Shown here one piece after another: positions 17,593 through 26,004 of a stretch of 33,881 nt of DNA (position 1 is its first letter; each line of letters begins with the position of its first letter). The stretch is from Microcoleus sp. FACHB-DQ6 (GTDB lineage: Bacteria > Cyanobacteriota > Cyanobacteriia > Cyanobacteriales > Microcoleaceae), in assembly GCA_014695175.1 (NCBI GenBank), contig JACJNV010000264.1, positions 1-33,881 of the forward strand. Direction: 5' to 3'. The notes beneath the pieces are model-generated. The model made no database searches and was not told where the DNA came from. It was given only the letters and a program-made list of their open reading frames with translations. The position numbers and the translations under genes are program-made.

Positions 17593-18240
17593 GGCGGGCG
17601 TGTTGGGGTTTTGGTTTGGGTTTAGTTTCCCAAAAATAGGGGTGTTGGTGGCGATCGTACTAGCGTCAAAACATTCCTGCCTTACCGTTATCAAGGATAT
17701 TGGGCAAAAACAGGGCTAGCTATCGCGACTGCGAGTTACTTGAAACGCATGAGAGTGAGCTTACCGCCAACTGTCATGCTGTGTATCAAATTCTAAATTA
17801 ACGGGATCACTCCTCAGGTTAATTCCTTTAGCGGTCGCACAACCACCAAACGTTGTCCAAAAACCAGGGCGTGTACCCGCACAGCGAAACGTGGACGCAG
17901 GCTGTTAATCCCTCACCCTCTTACCAACGTCCCATGTGCTCACGCCCTTGGGTATGAAACAAAATATGCCTCCCTCGGTTGGATTGCTGTTTTTTAGCGG
18001 GCGTTAAAATTGATAGTTAAAATTGACGATAAAATTCAAGCAATGAGCGTAGCTTTCATTGACCTTGAAAGCATTCACAGTTTACCGTGTAAAATTACAG
18101 CCAAAAGTTTAGGTTAATTGGACTGGCAATACGACTGTGCAAATGGTAGCTCCAAAATCTCAAATAGAAAGGAGAGCGATCGCAGAGTTGGCAAAACTTG
18201 GGGAATAGGTGGAATTACCTCTATTTTGCAATACTAACTA
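17593..18240. other. Gene-poor stretch with possible remnants
   Basis: No intact gene is seen. On the minus strand 17764-17904 is an open stretch of 47 codons that reads plausibly as protein (RCAGTRPGFWTTFGGCATAK, then LEFDTQHDSWR before a stop). It has no start and may be another gene remnant. At about 18003-18035 three near-copies of TTAAAATTGA / ATAAAATT occur. A 7-bp hairpin (GCTTTCA/TGAAAGC) lies at 18052-18072. Confidence 0.35.
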
Positions 18241-18404
18241 TGCTTGCCAATAAGATTGCAATTGTCACAGGTAGCTCGAAAGGAATGGGTGCTGGCATCG
18301 CCCTTGAATTAGCCAAATCGGGTGCAGATATTTGTGTCAACTATTGCGATTCTCCAAAATCTGCACTCGAAGTAGTCAACCTGATTCGCTACACCTATAG
18401 GTAG
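18241..18404 (+). pseudogene. Truncated short-chain dehydrogenase/reductase
   Basis: MLANKIAIVTGSSKGMGAGI begins a typical SDR Rossmann fold with the TGxxxGxG cofactor motif, and ALELAKSGADICVNYCDSPK continues as in 3-oxoacyl-ACP reductase or glucose dehydrogenase-like proteins. The frame stops after 54 residues (VVNLIRYTYR) where a full enzyme has about 250. No catalytic Tyr-x3-Lys segment follows in any nearby frame. The rest of the gene seems to have been deleted, since a terminator and the convergent Hsp20 gene follow directly. The product, if made, would lack the active site. Confidence 0.75.
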
Positions 18405-18431
18405 CTTTTCTAAGGCTTTCCCAAATAAAGA

Positions 18432-18468
18432 ATACCGAGAGCAATTGTAGCTCCCGGTATGAGTTTTT
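18432..18468 (+). terminator. Rho-independent terminator-like hairpin
   Basis: ATACCGAGAGC (18432-18442) pairs with GCTCCCGGTAT (18450-18460), 10 of 11 positions, with a 7-nt loop, and is followed by GAGTTTTT. It lies 28 bp after the stop of the truncated SDR gene. It may be the original terminator of that gene, left behind after a deletion. Confidence 0.6.
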
Positions 18469-18585
18469 CCAATTCCGTTGTTGTTAGGTAAATCCAATCA
18501 GGCTCAATTTGGTAAAATTTGTCTCACTCTTAAGCGCAGCCTTCTGCGTACTGAGTTCACCATTCGTTACACCAAACGCCGATCG

Positions 18586-19068
18586 TTATTGGTTAGCCTG
18601 TTCCAGGGCCGGATTCGCTGGATTTCCAGCAATTTGACCCAAGTTAATCTTGACGACCTTATTGCGAGCTTCAGTCACTTTGGGCAGGGTTAGCGTTAGA
18701 ATGCCATCTTTGTATTCAGCTTGCACAGAGTCGTTTTGAATGTGTGCGGGCAAGGGAAGCGTCCGGTGGAATTTGCCATAGCGGAATTCAGAGCGGACGT
18801 AGCCGGGTTTTTCGTCTGTGTTTTCGTAGCGGCGTTCGCCAGAAATAGAAATTGCTTCGCGAGTGACTTGAACGTCAATGTCTTTGGGTTCAATTCCAGG
18901 CAGTTGCGCTTTTAATACGAAGTTGTCCCCAGCATCAGCAAATTCCACAGCGGGCACCCAAGTGGCTTGTGAGTTATCTTTTGTTGTTGCCCGTTGGTCA
19001 AAAACTTTATCGAGTTGCTGGCGGATCGTTTCAATTTCTGTGAATGGTTGCCAATAGCGCATCAACAT
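18586..19068 (-). CDS. Hsp20/alpha-crystallin small heat-shock protein
   Basis: A 160-residue small heat-shock protein that holds unfolding proteins in a refoldable state and may associate with thylakoid membranes, as cyanobacterial HspA does. The N-terminal arm is MLMRYWQPFTEIETIRQQLD. The alpha-crystallin domain spans about 40-140, with WVPAVEFADAGDNFVLKAQL at its start, then PGIEPKDIDVQV, YGKFHRTLPLP and the signature YKDGILTLTLPKV. The C-terminal tail lacks the usual I-x-I end motif; KVVKINLG is the nearest match. The ATG at 19068 has GAGGTG about 8 nt upstream; a second ATG lies two codons in. No CIRCE element was seen upstream. The minus-strand string TTATAA near 19095-19100 could be a -10 box, with low confidence. 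Confidence 0.95.
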   Translation of the reverse strand: MLMRYWQPFTEIETIRQQLDKVFDQRATTKDNSQATWVPAVEFADAGDNFVLKAQLPGIEPKDIDVQVTREAISISGERRYENTDEKPGYVRSEFRYGKFHRTLPLPAHIQNDSVQAEYKDGILTLTLPKVTEARNKVVKINLGQIAGNPANPALEQANQ

Positions 19069-19589
19069 AATCTGTCACCTCAAAGATTGGTAAGACTTTA
19101 TAACGAAAGTTTGGGTTGAAGCTCGTTGCTTACAGTTATCATGATGCCGCTTTCTAAGTAGGAGCAACAGCCAGGAAAACCCCACTGAGTTGGTCGTATT
19201 TACCAGAATGAACGTGAAAGAATCAGAATTAATTGGCAGTGAAGAAAACCGTACAAAGCTATTCCTAGAAACCGACAATACTGGGGCAACGCCATGATGA
19301 GCCAGCCGAGCGAACTCTGCACAGCGCGAGCCTCGGGGGAAGGAGCGCTGGTGTTGCCAACCGTACCAAAAATGCGGTGCGGGTGATGTGTAGCAGGGTA
19401 AGGACGTGCAGAGCGGGCGCAAGCTGCTTTCTAATAGCCATCGCTCGCTCTCTGAGGGATCTCGCATAATCCCGATCGAGCTTAAATATCTCCCTTATTT
19501 CTTCGCAGAGGCGGACTTAGTTTGTGTAGTTGCGGTTTCAACCGCCGAACTATGGAGGGGGTAGCTTGTATTAACCACCCCCACTCAAT
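19069..19589. other. 521-bp intergenic region
   Basis: It contains the Hsp20 promoter at its left end and the 3' region of the GH15-like gene at its right. A minus-strand open frame (19075-19467) covers much of it, but its composition and lack of a start signal argue against coding. A structured element at 19285-19358 is listed separately. A weak 6-bp hairpin (GGGGGT 19557-19562 / ACCCCC 19577-19582) follows the GH15-like gene and may help end its transcript. Confidence 0.45.
19285..19358. repeat. Structured inverted-repeat element
   Basis: GGCAACGCC (19285-19293) pairs with GGTGTTGCC (19350-19358), 8 of 9 positions. Inside, CCGAG (19306-19310) pairs with CTCGG (19332-19336). An alternative stem is CAGCGC (19322-19327) with GCGCTG (19345-19350). 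The GC content is well above the flanks. It could be a small RNA or a dispersed repeat; there is no promoter evidence. Confidence 0.4.
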
Positions 19590-22500
19590 CTATCCAAATT
19601 TCGTCAAGAACCGGAAAGCATCGAGTACGTGACTCGCGCAAACATAAGGCGAAGTGTTGTAAAAAGCTTGCCAAGCCGCCGCTTTATCTTCGTCGTATTT
19701 ACCAGCTCTTTCCGGGTATTTTCCTTGCCAATTCAGCCGGACTGCGTGACCGACTAATACATCTAAAACGATGTATTCTTCTACTTGCAATTCAGGGTTG
19801 CGCTGGGCGATCGCCGCCAACTCCATCAGCGCCTCAATATTGACTTGTCGGTATTCCGGCGCCACAATCTTATTCAACAAATGCTCGATTTGTAGCGCGA
19901 AATTCTTTTCTCCCGGCGTCATTTCCGATAATATAATATGGCTATCTAACCGATTGCGCCGCTCTAATTTGTCGCCAATTATCAAGCCTTTGCAGTGCCG
20001 CAGCAGTCCCCAAACACTCGGATAAAAATCCTTCGGTACGCGATTGACTGCACCTTCCATTTGCCGCTTCCGCCGCCATCCTCCCGCAAGCATTTGCGAT
20101 TCTTCGGAAACTGGCGCTACTACCCATTCAATATCTTTTTCCTGCTGTTTGACGCGCAGGGATTCTTGCTGTTTGAGGATTTGATTCATTTCCTCGTATT
20201 CGGTCAACACTTGGCGCAGGCGATTTTTGATTTCAAAGGGACTTAGCTGCATTAAATGTTCGTAAGCTTCATTTTGCGTAACTCCCAATTCGCGGGCTAA
20301 TTCGCTTGTTAACAGCAGAATAAAGTAGCTAACTCTCAGTGTCAGCAGACCTTTAAATAATTGCGGTTCTGCTTTAATTAGGACGCTGAGGTAAATTAGA
20401 ATTTCTTGGGTGAGAACTCGATCGCGAATATCTTCTCCGCAGAATTGGCGAATTTTGTCCATCACTTCCGTGTAAGATCCGGGTCGCGAAATTATCGAAT
20501 CTTCGCTGTAGGCTTTCCCCACAGCAATCTGTTTTTGCCGCACCAAAATATCTGTCACCGCATCGGACAAGCTGATATCAACTTTGTCCAGCAAACCTGC
20601 CGCATGGCGGATGACTGCCCATTGGATTTTTGACTGCGAACTTTCTCCAGCTTTTGTATAAACTTCGTTGAGCAAATCCACAACTTTAACTGTTTGTTCT
20701 GCACCTCCAAATCCTGTATCAAAATTTAAGCCTTTGAGGCGAACTAAGGTGTGCAGCAACTCAATTTGTTCGTACAAATTTTCGGAATTTCGCAGGCTAG
20801 TTAGCAAGAATTGAGTATTAGTTTCGCACTCTAATTTAAATTCTTGCGTGTGACCTAAAGGCCAAGTTTTTTCAGGATTGTAGGTTAGATAGCTGCGCGT
20901 TTCTACTGCACCTGTCACCGGAGATTCGGTAAATTCAAAATCGTGCATTAAATCAATTCTTTCGGTGCCAGCAGTCAGCATTAACTGCTTAAGATTTCCG
21001 AGTTTAACTGGCGTGTTGTTACAGTGTCCATCCCGGAATTCCTTCATTAATTCTAACAACGCTTCCCGGCCGGTTTCCAGCATCGTGTGAGTCAGCATCA
21101 GCGTTACCGTAGGGCGTCCCAACTGATACCAGTGGCGGTGAATGTGAGCTATTTCGCTCTTGATTTGAGCTACTAAAAAATGGTAATCTAAAGTTAAGTA
21201 AAACTCTTGTCGGTTCAAAAATGAGGGCAGAAATACGATCGCCTCTTCGCGAATTTTAAACACCCGAGAAGTTGTTAAACTCCGCAGACGGCGCACGGGG
21301 CGGCCGGTTAAGCCTAATTGGTCGTTTCGTCCAATTTGCGTGTAAATAGCTGATAATTCTTTAGTCTGGCGGACTTGAATTGGTTCTACCTGTTTTGGGG
21401 TTTGGGCGGCAATGCCGTTAGCGGCTAATTCTGCTTGCAAATCTTCGTCTTCAGCTAACAGTGCAATTTGCACTAAAGGTTCTCTGTGTTGGCCAACTGA
21501 GAGGTGCCTTCCCAGCGGGTCGATATCGCCAACTGCGATTAATCCTTCGTTCAGCAATTGACCGAGAAAATACAAACTTTGCGCCCAAACGAGGGGAATA
21601 TTTTCATTGGGTAAGCGCTGCTGGCTGCGGGGATTTAGCTTTTCTGCTTCTATATTTTCGGCGGGGACGTAGTACAATTCGGGTAGCAGCGGCAAGCCAG
21701 AGCGATCGACTGCTAGAGATTCCAAACGCTGCTGGTACTCCTGCACTTGGGCTTGATTTCCCTGAAATATGCCGTCCAAGAGCAAATAAGTGAAAAATAG
21801 CGGCCACTCGCATTCAATGTGATCGAACTGCCTTAATTCTGTGGGTTCGTAGTGCAGGCGATCGGCATCTTCCAACACTGTTTGGTGTCCGTCCCGGAGA
21901 AACCGCTTGCAGCCGTATTTTCCTTGCAATTTGTCAATAATCTTATTTCGAGTCCGTTCTATTAATTCTCGGTCTTCAACAGCAAAAGCCGGAAAACTAA
22001 TCACGCTCAATAAAGCGGCATCTACTTCTTTTGAACTAGATTCGCGAGGCAAAAGCGATTCCAAAGTTATGCGACTTCTGGCAATTTCGTCTGGCAAAAC
22101 GTGAATAACTGACGCTTGAGAACCTTTAATTCCGAACAAATCTAATCCATTTATTGCTTCCAGGGCGGCTTTTGCCATGCCAACTGAACTGGCGTTCAAT
22201 TCTGCATTGCCTCGATTGATTTTATGACCTCTTTCCCAAATTCCGTAATCCGGCGTGCGGTAGGCTCTACCGATGTAGTAAACTAAATTTTGCACGAAAT
22301 TGACTTCATCAATTGTAAAAATTACGTGCAGCCCGGAAGCCGTCATTTGAGCAAGAATTAATAAGAAGATAGATGTAGCGTCTAACTGTAAATGTCCCCA
22401 CTTGTCATCACCGACCACAATACCTCCAGTTTGAGTATTGTATTTAGCGTGCAGCGCATCTAGCGGCCACTGAGTATTTTTAAAACGTTCTACTTTACTC

Positions 22501-22799
22501 GATTGCTGCATCATCGCAAACAGCAAACCGCGCATCAGTTTGACTGTGCTGTGTTCGAGCTCAAATGTTCTGCCCTGATCGCCATCAATTTTGCGGTAAG
22601 CTAAACCCAAACCCCAAACCGCGAGAATGCTGTACACGTTGTCGCGCACCCAGGCATCGGTGTAGTCGCCGTGAGCGTTAACGGCGGTACTCGCCGGCAG
22701 CAAACCAGTAATTGGATTTTGGCGCTTGAGGATGATGTTTTTGATTTGCTGGTAGTAATAATCTAACCTGGTTTGCCGCTGGGTTTTTGCGATCGCCAT
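19590..22799 (-). CDS. Phosphorylase kinase alpha/GH15-like protein
   Basis: A 1069-residue protein related to the alpha/beta subunits of phosphorylase kinase, annotated in cyanobacteria as glycoside hydrolase family 15. The N-terminal (alpha/alpha)6 glucoamylase-like domain covers about 10-450, with GLLPAST, HGDYTDAWVRDNVYSI, DALHAKYNTQTGGIVVGDDK, WGHLQLDATSIFLLILAQM, GIWERGHKINRGNAELNASS and DHIECEWPLFFTYLLLDGIF. The C-terminal half holds helical and regulatory-type segments. By family it may bind or cleave alpha-glucans; in phosphorylase kinase the equivalent domain is regulatory. No signal peptide is present, so it is cytoplasmic, in keeping with glycogen metabolism. The start is the ATG at 22799, and the gene is divergent from the small protein at 22911. 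Confidence 0.88.
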   Translation of the reverse strand: MAIAKTQRQTRLDYYYQQIKNIILKRQNPITGLLPASTAVNAHGDYTDAWVRDNVYSILAVWGLGLAYRKIDGDQGRTFELEHSTVKLMRGLLFAMMQQSSKVERFKNTQWPLDALHAKYNTQTGGIVVGDDKWGHLQLDATSIFLLILAQMTASGLHVIFTIDEVNFVQNLVYYIGRAYRTPDYGIWERGHKINRGNAELNASSVGMAKAALEAINGLDLFGIKGSQASVIHVLPDEIARSRITLESLLPRESSSKEVDAALLSVISFPAFAVEDRELIERTRNKIIDKLQGKYGCKRFLRDGHQTVLEDADRLHYEPTELRQFDHIECEWPLFFTYLLLDGIFQGNQAQVQEYQQRLESLAVDRSGLPLLPELYYVPAENIEAEKLNPRSQQRLPNENIPLVWAQSLYFLGQLLNEGLIAVGDIDPLGRHLSVGQHREPLVQIALLAEDEDLQAELAANGIAAQTPKQVEPIQVRQTKELSAIYTQIGRNDQLGLTGRPVRRLRSLTTSRVFKIREEAIVFLPSFLNRQEFYLTLDYHFLVAQIKSEIAHIHRHWYQLGRPTVTLMLTHTMLETGREALLELMKEFRDGHCNNTPVKLGNLKQLMLTAGTERIDLMHDFEFTESPVTGAVETRSYLTYNPEKTWPLGHTQEFKLECETNTQFLLTSLRNSENLYEQIELLHTLVRLKGLNFDTGFGGAEQTVKVVDLLNEVYTKAGESSQSKIQWAVIRHAAGLLDKVDISLSDAVTDILVRQKQIAVGKAYSEDSIISRPGSYTEVMDKIRQFCGEDIRDRVLTQEILIYLSVLIKAEPQLFKGLLTLRVSYFILLLTSELARELGVTQNEAYEHLMQLSPFEIKNRLRQVLTEYEEMNQILKQQESLRVKQQEKDIEWVVAPVSEESQMLAGGWRRKRQMEGAVNRVPKDFYPSVWGLLRHCKGLIIGDKLERRNRLDSHIILSEMTPGEKNFALQIEHLLNKIVAPEYRQVNIEALMELAAIAQRNPELQVEEYIVLDVLVGHAVRLNWQGKYPERAGKYDEDKAAAWQAFYNTSPYVCASHVLDAFRFLTKFG

Positions 22800-22910
22800 T
22801 TCGTTTTCCTTCTTTTTCCTGATGCGAGTAGATTTGCGGTGAATAGACTTTTAAATATATCAGATATTAGATCGTTTCTCAAGTTATCCAAACACAAAAA
22901 GGTAATTGCC

Positions 22911-23048
22911 ATGTCTACCAAAAACCGCAATAACAACAGCGTTCCTTTCGTGAAAGTTGTCTACTCTACAGTGAAAATTAATGGTAAAATTGAGCTAGTA
23001 CCGATGGAATGGTACGCAGACGGCTCTGTCAAAAAAATCGAACACTAA
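22911..23048 (+). CDS. Small 45-residue protein, unknown function
   Basis: Begins MSTKNRNNNSVPFVKVVYST and ends EWYADGSVKKIEH. It is basic with beta-type alternation and has no cysteine, signal peptide or membrane segment. The ATG at 22911 is preferred because the preceding AAAAAGG gives a possible ribosome binding site and because the open frame upstream runs into the divergent GH15-like gene. It is divergent from that gene and followed 207 bp later by the glycosyltransferase, with a hairpin between. I do not recognise the family; the composition looks like a real short protein rather than a chance frame. Confidence 0.6.
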   Translation: MSTKNRNNNSVPFVKVVYSTVKINGKIELVPMEWYADGSVKKIEH

Positions 23049-23146
23049 TGCTCGATCGCACTTGGCGGGCCAACTCTAATGAACTTGGGCGACCCGTCGC
23101 TTACAAAAAAACAGATTTCTGGGCCACCGAACGATGACTTAACAGA

Positions 23147-23184
23147 GTCTTGGTGGCACAAACCGGGTTTTTTGCGACCAAGAC
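23147..23184 (+). terminator. Hairpin downstream of the small protein
   Basis: GTCTTGGTGGC (23147-23157) pairs with GCGACCAAGAC (23174-23184), 10 of 11 positions, around a loop that carries ACCGGGTTTTTT. The T-run is in the loop rather than after the stem, so this may be a dispersed repeat acting as a terminator. It is the only structured element between 23049 and 23255. Confidence 0.45.
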
Positions 23185-23255
23185 CGGTCTAGCGTCGATC
23201 GCCAATCTCAGCTAATTTAAATAACTAGGTGTGTAGGAATCTCAAAGAAAAAAAT

Positions 23256-23987
23256 ATGGATGGATCGCGCCCGCAATTTTCAGTGCTGGGACTACCAGTT
23301 CACATATTAGATGATTATGCAGGTTGGCTGATGCAGCGCCTGCATCAAGGGTTAGGAAGTCACGTCGTGACGCTGAATGCTGAAATGGCGATGCAAGCCG
23401 AGCAAAATCAGGCTTTAGCAGATGTAATCCGCAAAGCGGAACTGGTGATTCCCGACGGTTCGGGAGTGGTGCTCTACTTGCGGATGCGCGGCAAACCGGC
23501 GCAGCGCTATCCGGGGATTGAATTAGCAGAATCGCTGCTGCAACAAGCCGGAAAATTGCCTGATTCGGAACCACTATTTTTCTTTGGAGGTTCCCCAGGA
23601 GTGGCGGCTGCTGCGGCCAAAACGTGGCAGCAAAAAGTTAACGGATTGTCGATTGCTTCTCAACACGGTTATCTTTCCGCAGATGAAGAAAAAGACTTCC
23701 GTGAAAGCCTCAAAAAAATGCAGCCAAAACTGATTTTTGTAGGCTTGGGAGTGCCACGCCAAGAATTTTGGATTGCCGAACACCGACACCTTTGCCCTCA
23801 GTCAATTTGGGTGGGAGTAGGCGGCAGTTTCGATATTTGGGCGGGGACAAAAACCCGGGCGCCGGCGTGGTTTTGCGACAATCATTTAGAATGGTTGTAT
23901 CGGCTTTATCAAGAACCTTGGCGGTGGCGCAGGATGTTAGCTTTGCCACAATTTGCATTGAAAGCCTTGGGGGATTTTCGAGGGTAA
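23256..23987 (+). CDS. WecG/TagA/CpsF-family glycosyltransferase (GT26)
   Basis: The family transfers N-acetylmannosamine(-uronate) or a related sugar to a lipid-linked acceptor in cell-surface polysaccharide synthesis, at the cytoplasmic membrane face. The 243-residue product shows FSVLGLPVHILD at its start, VVTLNAEMAMQA, IPDGSGVVLYLRMRG, the PLFFFGGSPGVA block, LIFVGLGVPRQEFWI and VGVGGSFDIWAGTKTRAP, all typical. The ATG at 23256 is chosen because it precedes the family N-terminus; a GTG at 23229 would add nine residues. AGGAA and AAAGAAA lie upstream. No linked polysaccharide genes are seen here, so its acceptor cannot be inferred. A minor helix-rich, Trp/Arg-rich C-terminus (EWLYRLYQEPWRWRRM) is usual in the family and suits membrane contact. 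Confidence 0.93.
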   Translation: MDGSRPQFSVLGLPVHILDDYAGWLMQRLHQGLGSHVVTLNAEMAMQAEQNQALADVIRKAELVIPDGSGVVLYLRMRGKPAQRYPGIELAESLLQQAGKLPDSEPLFFFGGSPGVAAAAAKTWQQKVNGLSIASQHGYLSADEEKDFRESLKKMQPKLIFVGLGVPRQEFWIAEHRHLCPQSIWVGVGGSFDIWAGTKTRAPAWFCDNHLEWLYRLYQEPWRWRRMLALPQFALKALGDFRG

Positions 23988-24279
23988 AAGTTCCCACTAG
24001 AATCGGGTTTACGGGAGTTATGGCTGATATTGCCGATCGCGCGTGAACCCGCCGCTACAATAATTGTGGTTAATTTACGTGACATGATACAGTATATTAC
24101 CGTAGAGCTGGTAAACTTAATCTAGTAAGTAGATCGGCATGAAAAAACAATAATATCTTGTATGGGCGATCGCGAGCCAATATCTATAAAAGCCCGCAGC
24201 AAAGCCTTGTCCTCTTCACTAGATATTCTTGGGGCCCAAAGGGAGTAATAGCGAATCACCTTTAGTCAAAGTCCCATTT
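23988..24279. other. Intergenic region before the CHAT gene
   Basis: No gene is supported. It contains a HIP1 octamer near 24165 and a weak inverted repeat AATATCT (24179-24185) / AGATATT (24221-24227). The promoter for the CHAT-AAA/WD40 pair is expected here; TATAAA near 24186 could be a -10 box but this is only a guess. Confidence 0.35.
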
Positions 24280-26004
24280 ATGAGTAGTTCCCCAAGAAAG
24301 AAAAAAACCATCTTGTTTTTGGCAGCTAACCCCAAAAACTCCACGCCCCTGCGCTTAGGTAAAGAGGTTCAAGAAATTGCCGATGGGTTGCAACGTTCTA
24401 AAAAGCGTGACAAATTTCAACTGGAGCAACAGTGGGCGGTGACACCCAGAGAAATGCAACGAGCAGTCTTAGATTTTAATCCAGAAATTGTCCATTTTTC
24501 CGGACATGGGGCAGGAGAAGGCGGGTTAGCCCTTGAAGATGACACAGGACAAATTAAGCTGGTGAATGCAAAAGCATTAGCCGGCCTCTTTAAACTGTTT
24601 CAGGATCAAGTAGAGTGTGTGGTACTAAACGCTTGTTATTCAGAAGTGCAAGCCAAAGCCATCGCTGCCCATATTCCTTATGTGATTGGCATGAACCAAG
24701 CCGTCGGTGATAATGCTGCCCGAGAATTTGCAGTAGGATTTTATGACGCATTGGGTGCCGGTAGAACTGTCGAATTCGCCTATGAATGGGGTTGTACCAG
24801 TATTAGTATGGCCGGCATTCCTGAAGAACTGACGCCGGTATTGAGGATAAAGCCTGATTCTCCTGTAGAGACAACAGTGGAAGGGAGAGAGGCTTTAGAT
24901 GCAGCAGTGAGCGAGAATGTTGAAGATCCACCTGTTGCGGTTGAAAATACCCGATCCATCACCTCACCGGCTATTTCAATTTCCAACTTAGATAACCCAG
25001 AAGGTTCTGTTAGTTTAGATTGTCAGCTATATATCGATCGTCCTCCCATCGAATCCGACTGCTACCAAACCATTCTCAAACCAGGAGCTTTGATCCGAGT
25101 AAAAGCACCTCGTCAAATGGGAAAAACCTCTTTATTACAGCGCATTCTGCACCAGGCAAGGGAACAAGGACATCAAACAGCGTATTTAAACTTTCAATCG
25201 GCTGATGCAAGTTTTCTTACCAACCTTGATGAGCTGTTGCAGTGGTTCTGTGGCGACATCACCAATGAATTAAGCTTAGAATATCGAGTAGCAGACTACT
25301 GGAAACAAGGCATGGGGAGCAAGCAAAAATGCGGCAACTATTTTCAGCGCTATCTGTTGGCAACCATTACTTCCCCCTTAACTTTGGGATTGGATGAAGT
25401 CGATCAAGTTTTTCAGTATCCTGAGATTGCCCAAGAATTCTTTGGATTGCTGCGGGCGTGGCATGAAAAAGGGAAAAACGAACCAGCTTGGAAAAAACTG
25501 CGTTTAGTCATTTCCCATTCCAAAGAAGTTTATATTCCCCTCAATATCAACCAATCGCCGTTTAATGTCGGTTTACCAATTGAGTTGCCGGAATTCAAGC
25601 ATCAACAAATTAATGAATTAATACAAAAACATCAACTGAAGTGGTCTGTCCGTGAAATTGAACAACTGATAGGAATGGTGGACGGACATCCTTACCTGTT
25701 AAGAAAAGCCCTCTATGAAATTGATCGCGGTTCTTTGAACCTAAAACAATTTTTACAAATGGCACCTACAGAAGAAGGAATTTATGGCGATCATTTACGT
25801 CGCCATTTATTTAATCTCACCGCCGATCCTAATTTGGAAGCAGCAATGAAACAAGTAATTGCTAGTTCCCATCCGGTACGATTAGAAGCAAATCTAGCGT
25901 TTAAACTTCGCAGTCTGGGTTTGGTGAACCTGCGGGGTAATGATGTAATTCCTCTGTGCAATCTCTACCGCCTTTATTTTAAAGATCGATTGGGAGTTGA
26001 TTAA
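24280..26004 (+). CDS. CHAT protease-AAA-like ATPase fusion
   Basis: A 574-residue protein. Residues 8-190 form a CHAT domain, a caspase-clan cysteine peptidase: the catalytic His76 lies in VHFSGHGAGEGGLAL and Cys119 in VVLNACYSEVQAKAIA. A linker (about 195-240) leads to an AAA-like ATPase domain of the kind found beside WD40 proteins. That domain starts YIDRPPIESDCYQTILKPGA, with a Walker A of form APRQMGKTS (276-284) and a hydrophobic Walker B near LTLGLDEVDQVF. No signal peptide or membrane helix is present. The ATG at 24280 (MSSSPRKKKTILFLAANPK) is chosen because CHAT domains start near ILFLAANP; upstream in-frame codons add 17 unlikely residues. The stop TAA shares its last base with the next gene's ATG, so the two are translationally coupled. 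Role by inference: a regulated protease switched by the ATPase module. Confidence 0.9.
   Translation: MSSSPRKKKTILFLAANPKNSTPLRLGKEVQEIADGLQRSKKRDKFQLEQQWAVTPREMQRAVLDFNPEIVHFSGHGAGEGGLALEDDTGQIKLVNAKALAGLFKLFQDQVECVVLNACYSEVQAKAIAAHIPYVIGMNQAVGDNAAREFAVGFYDALGAGRTVEFAYEWGCTSISMAGIPEELTPVLRIKPDSPVETTVEGREALDAAVSENVEDPPVAVENTRSITSPAISISNLDNPEGSVSLDCQLYIDRPPIESDCYQTILKPGALIRVKAPRQMGKTSLLQRILHQAREQGHQTAYLNFQSADASFLTNLDELLQWFCGDITNELSLEYRVADYWKQGMGSKQKCGNYFQRYLLATITSPLTLGLDEVDQVFQYPEIAQEFFGLLRAWHEKGKNEPAWKKLRLVISHSKEVYIPLNINQSPFNVGLPIELPEFKHQQINELIQKHQLKWSVREIEQLIGMVDGHPYLLRKALYEIDRGSLNLKQFLQMAPTEEGIYGDHLRRHLFNLTADPNLEAAMKQVIASSHPVRLEANLAFKLRSLGLVNLRGNDVIPLCNLYRLYFKDRLGVD

Noticed and set aside
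17384-17719. 111-codon plus-strand frame
   Set aside because: The opposite strand carries the broken zinc-ribbon gene with recognisable Cys pairs; the plus translation is Arg/Ser-rich without pattern.
19075-19467. 130-codon minus-strand open frame upstream of the Hsp20 gene
   Set aside because: Low-complexity Ser/Arg/Leu-rich translation, no ribosome binding site, and it spans the structured element and the expected Hsp20 promoter.
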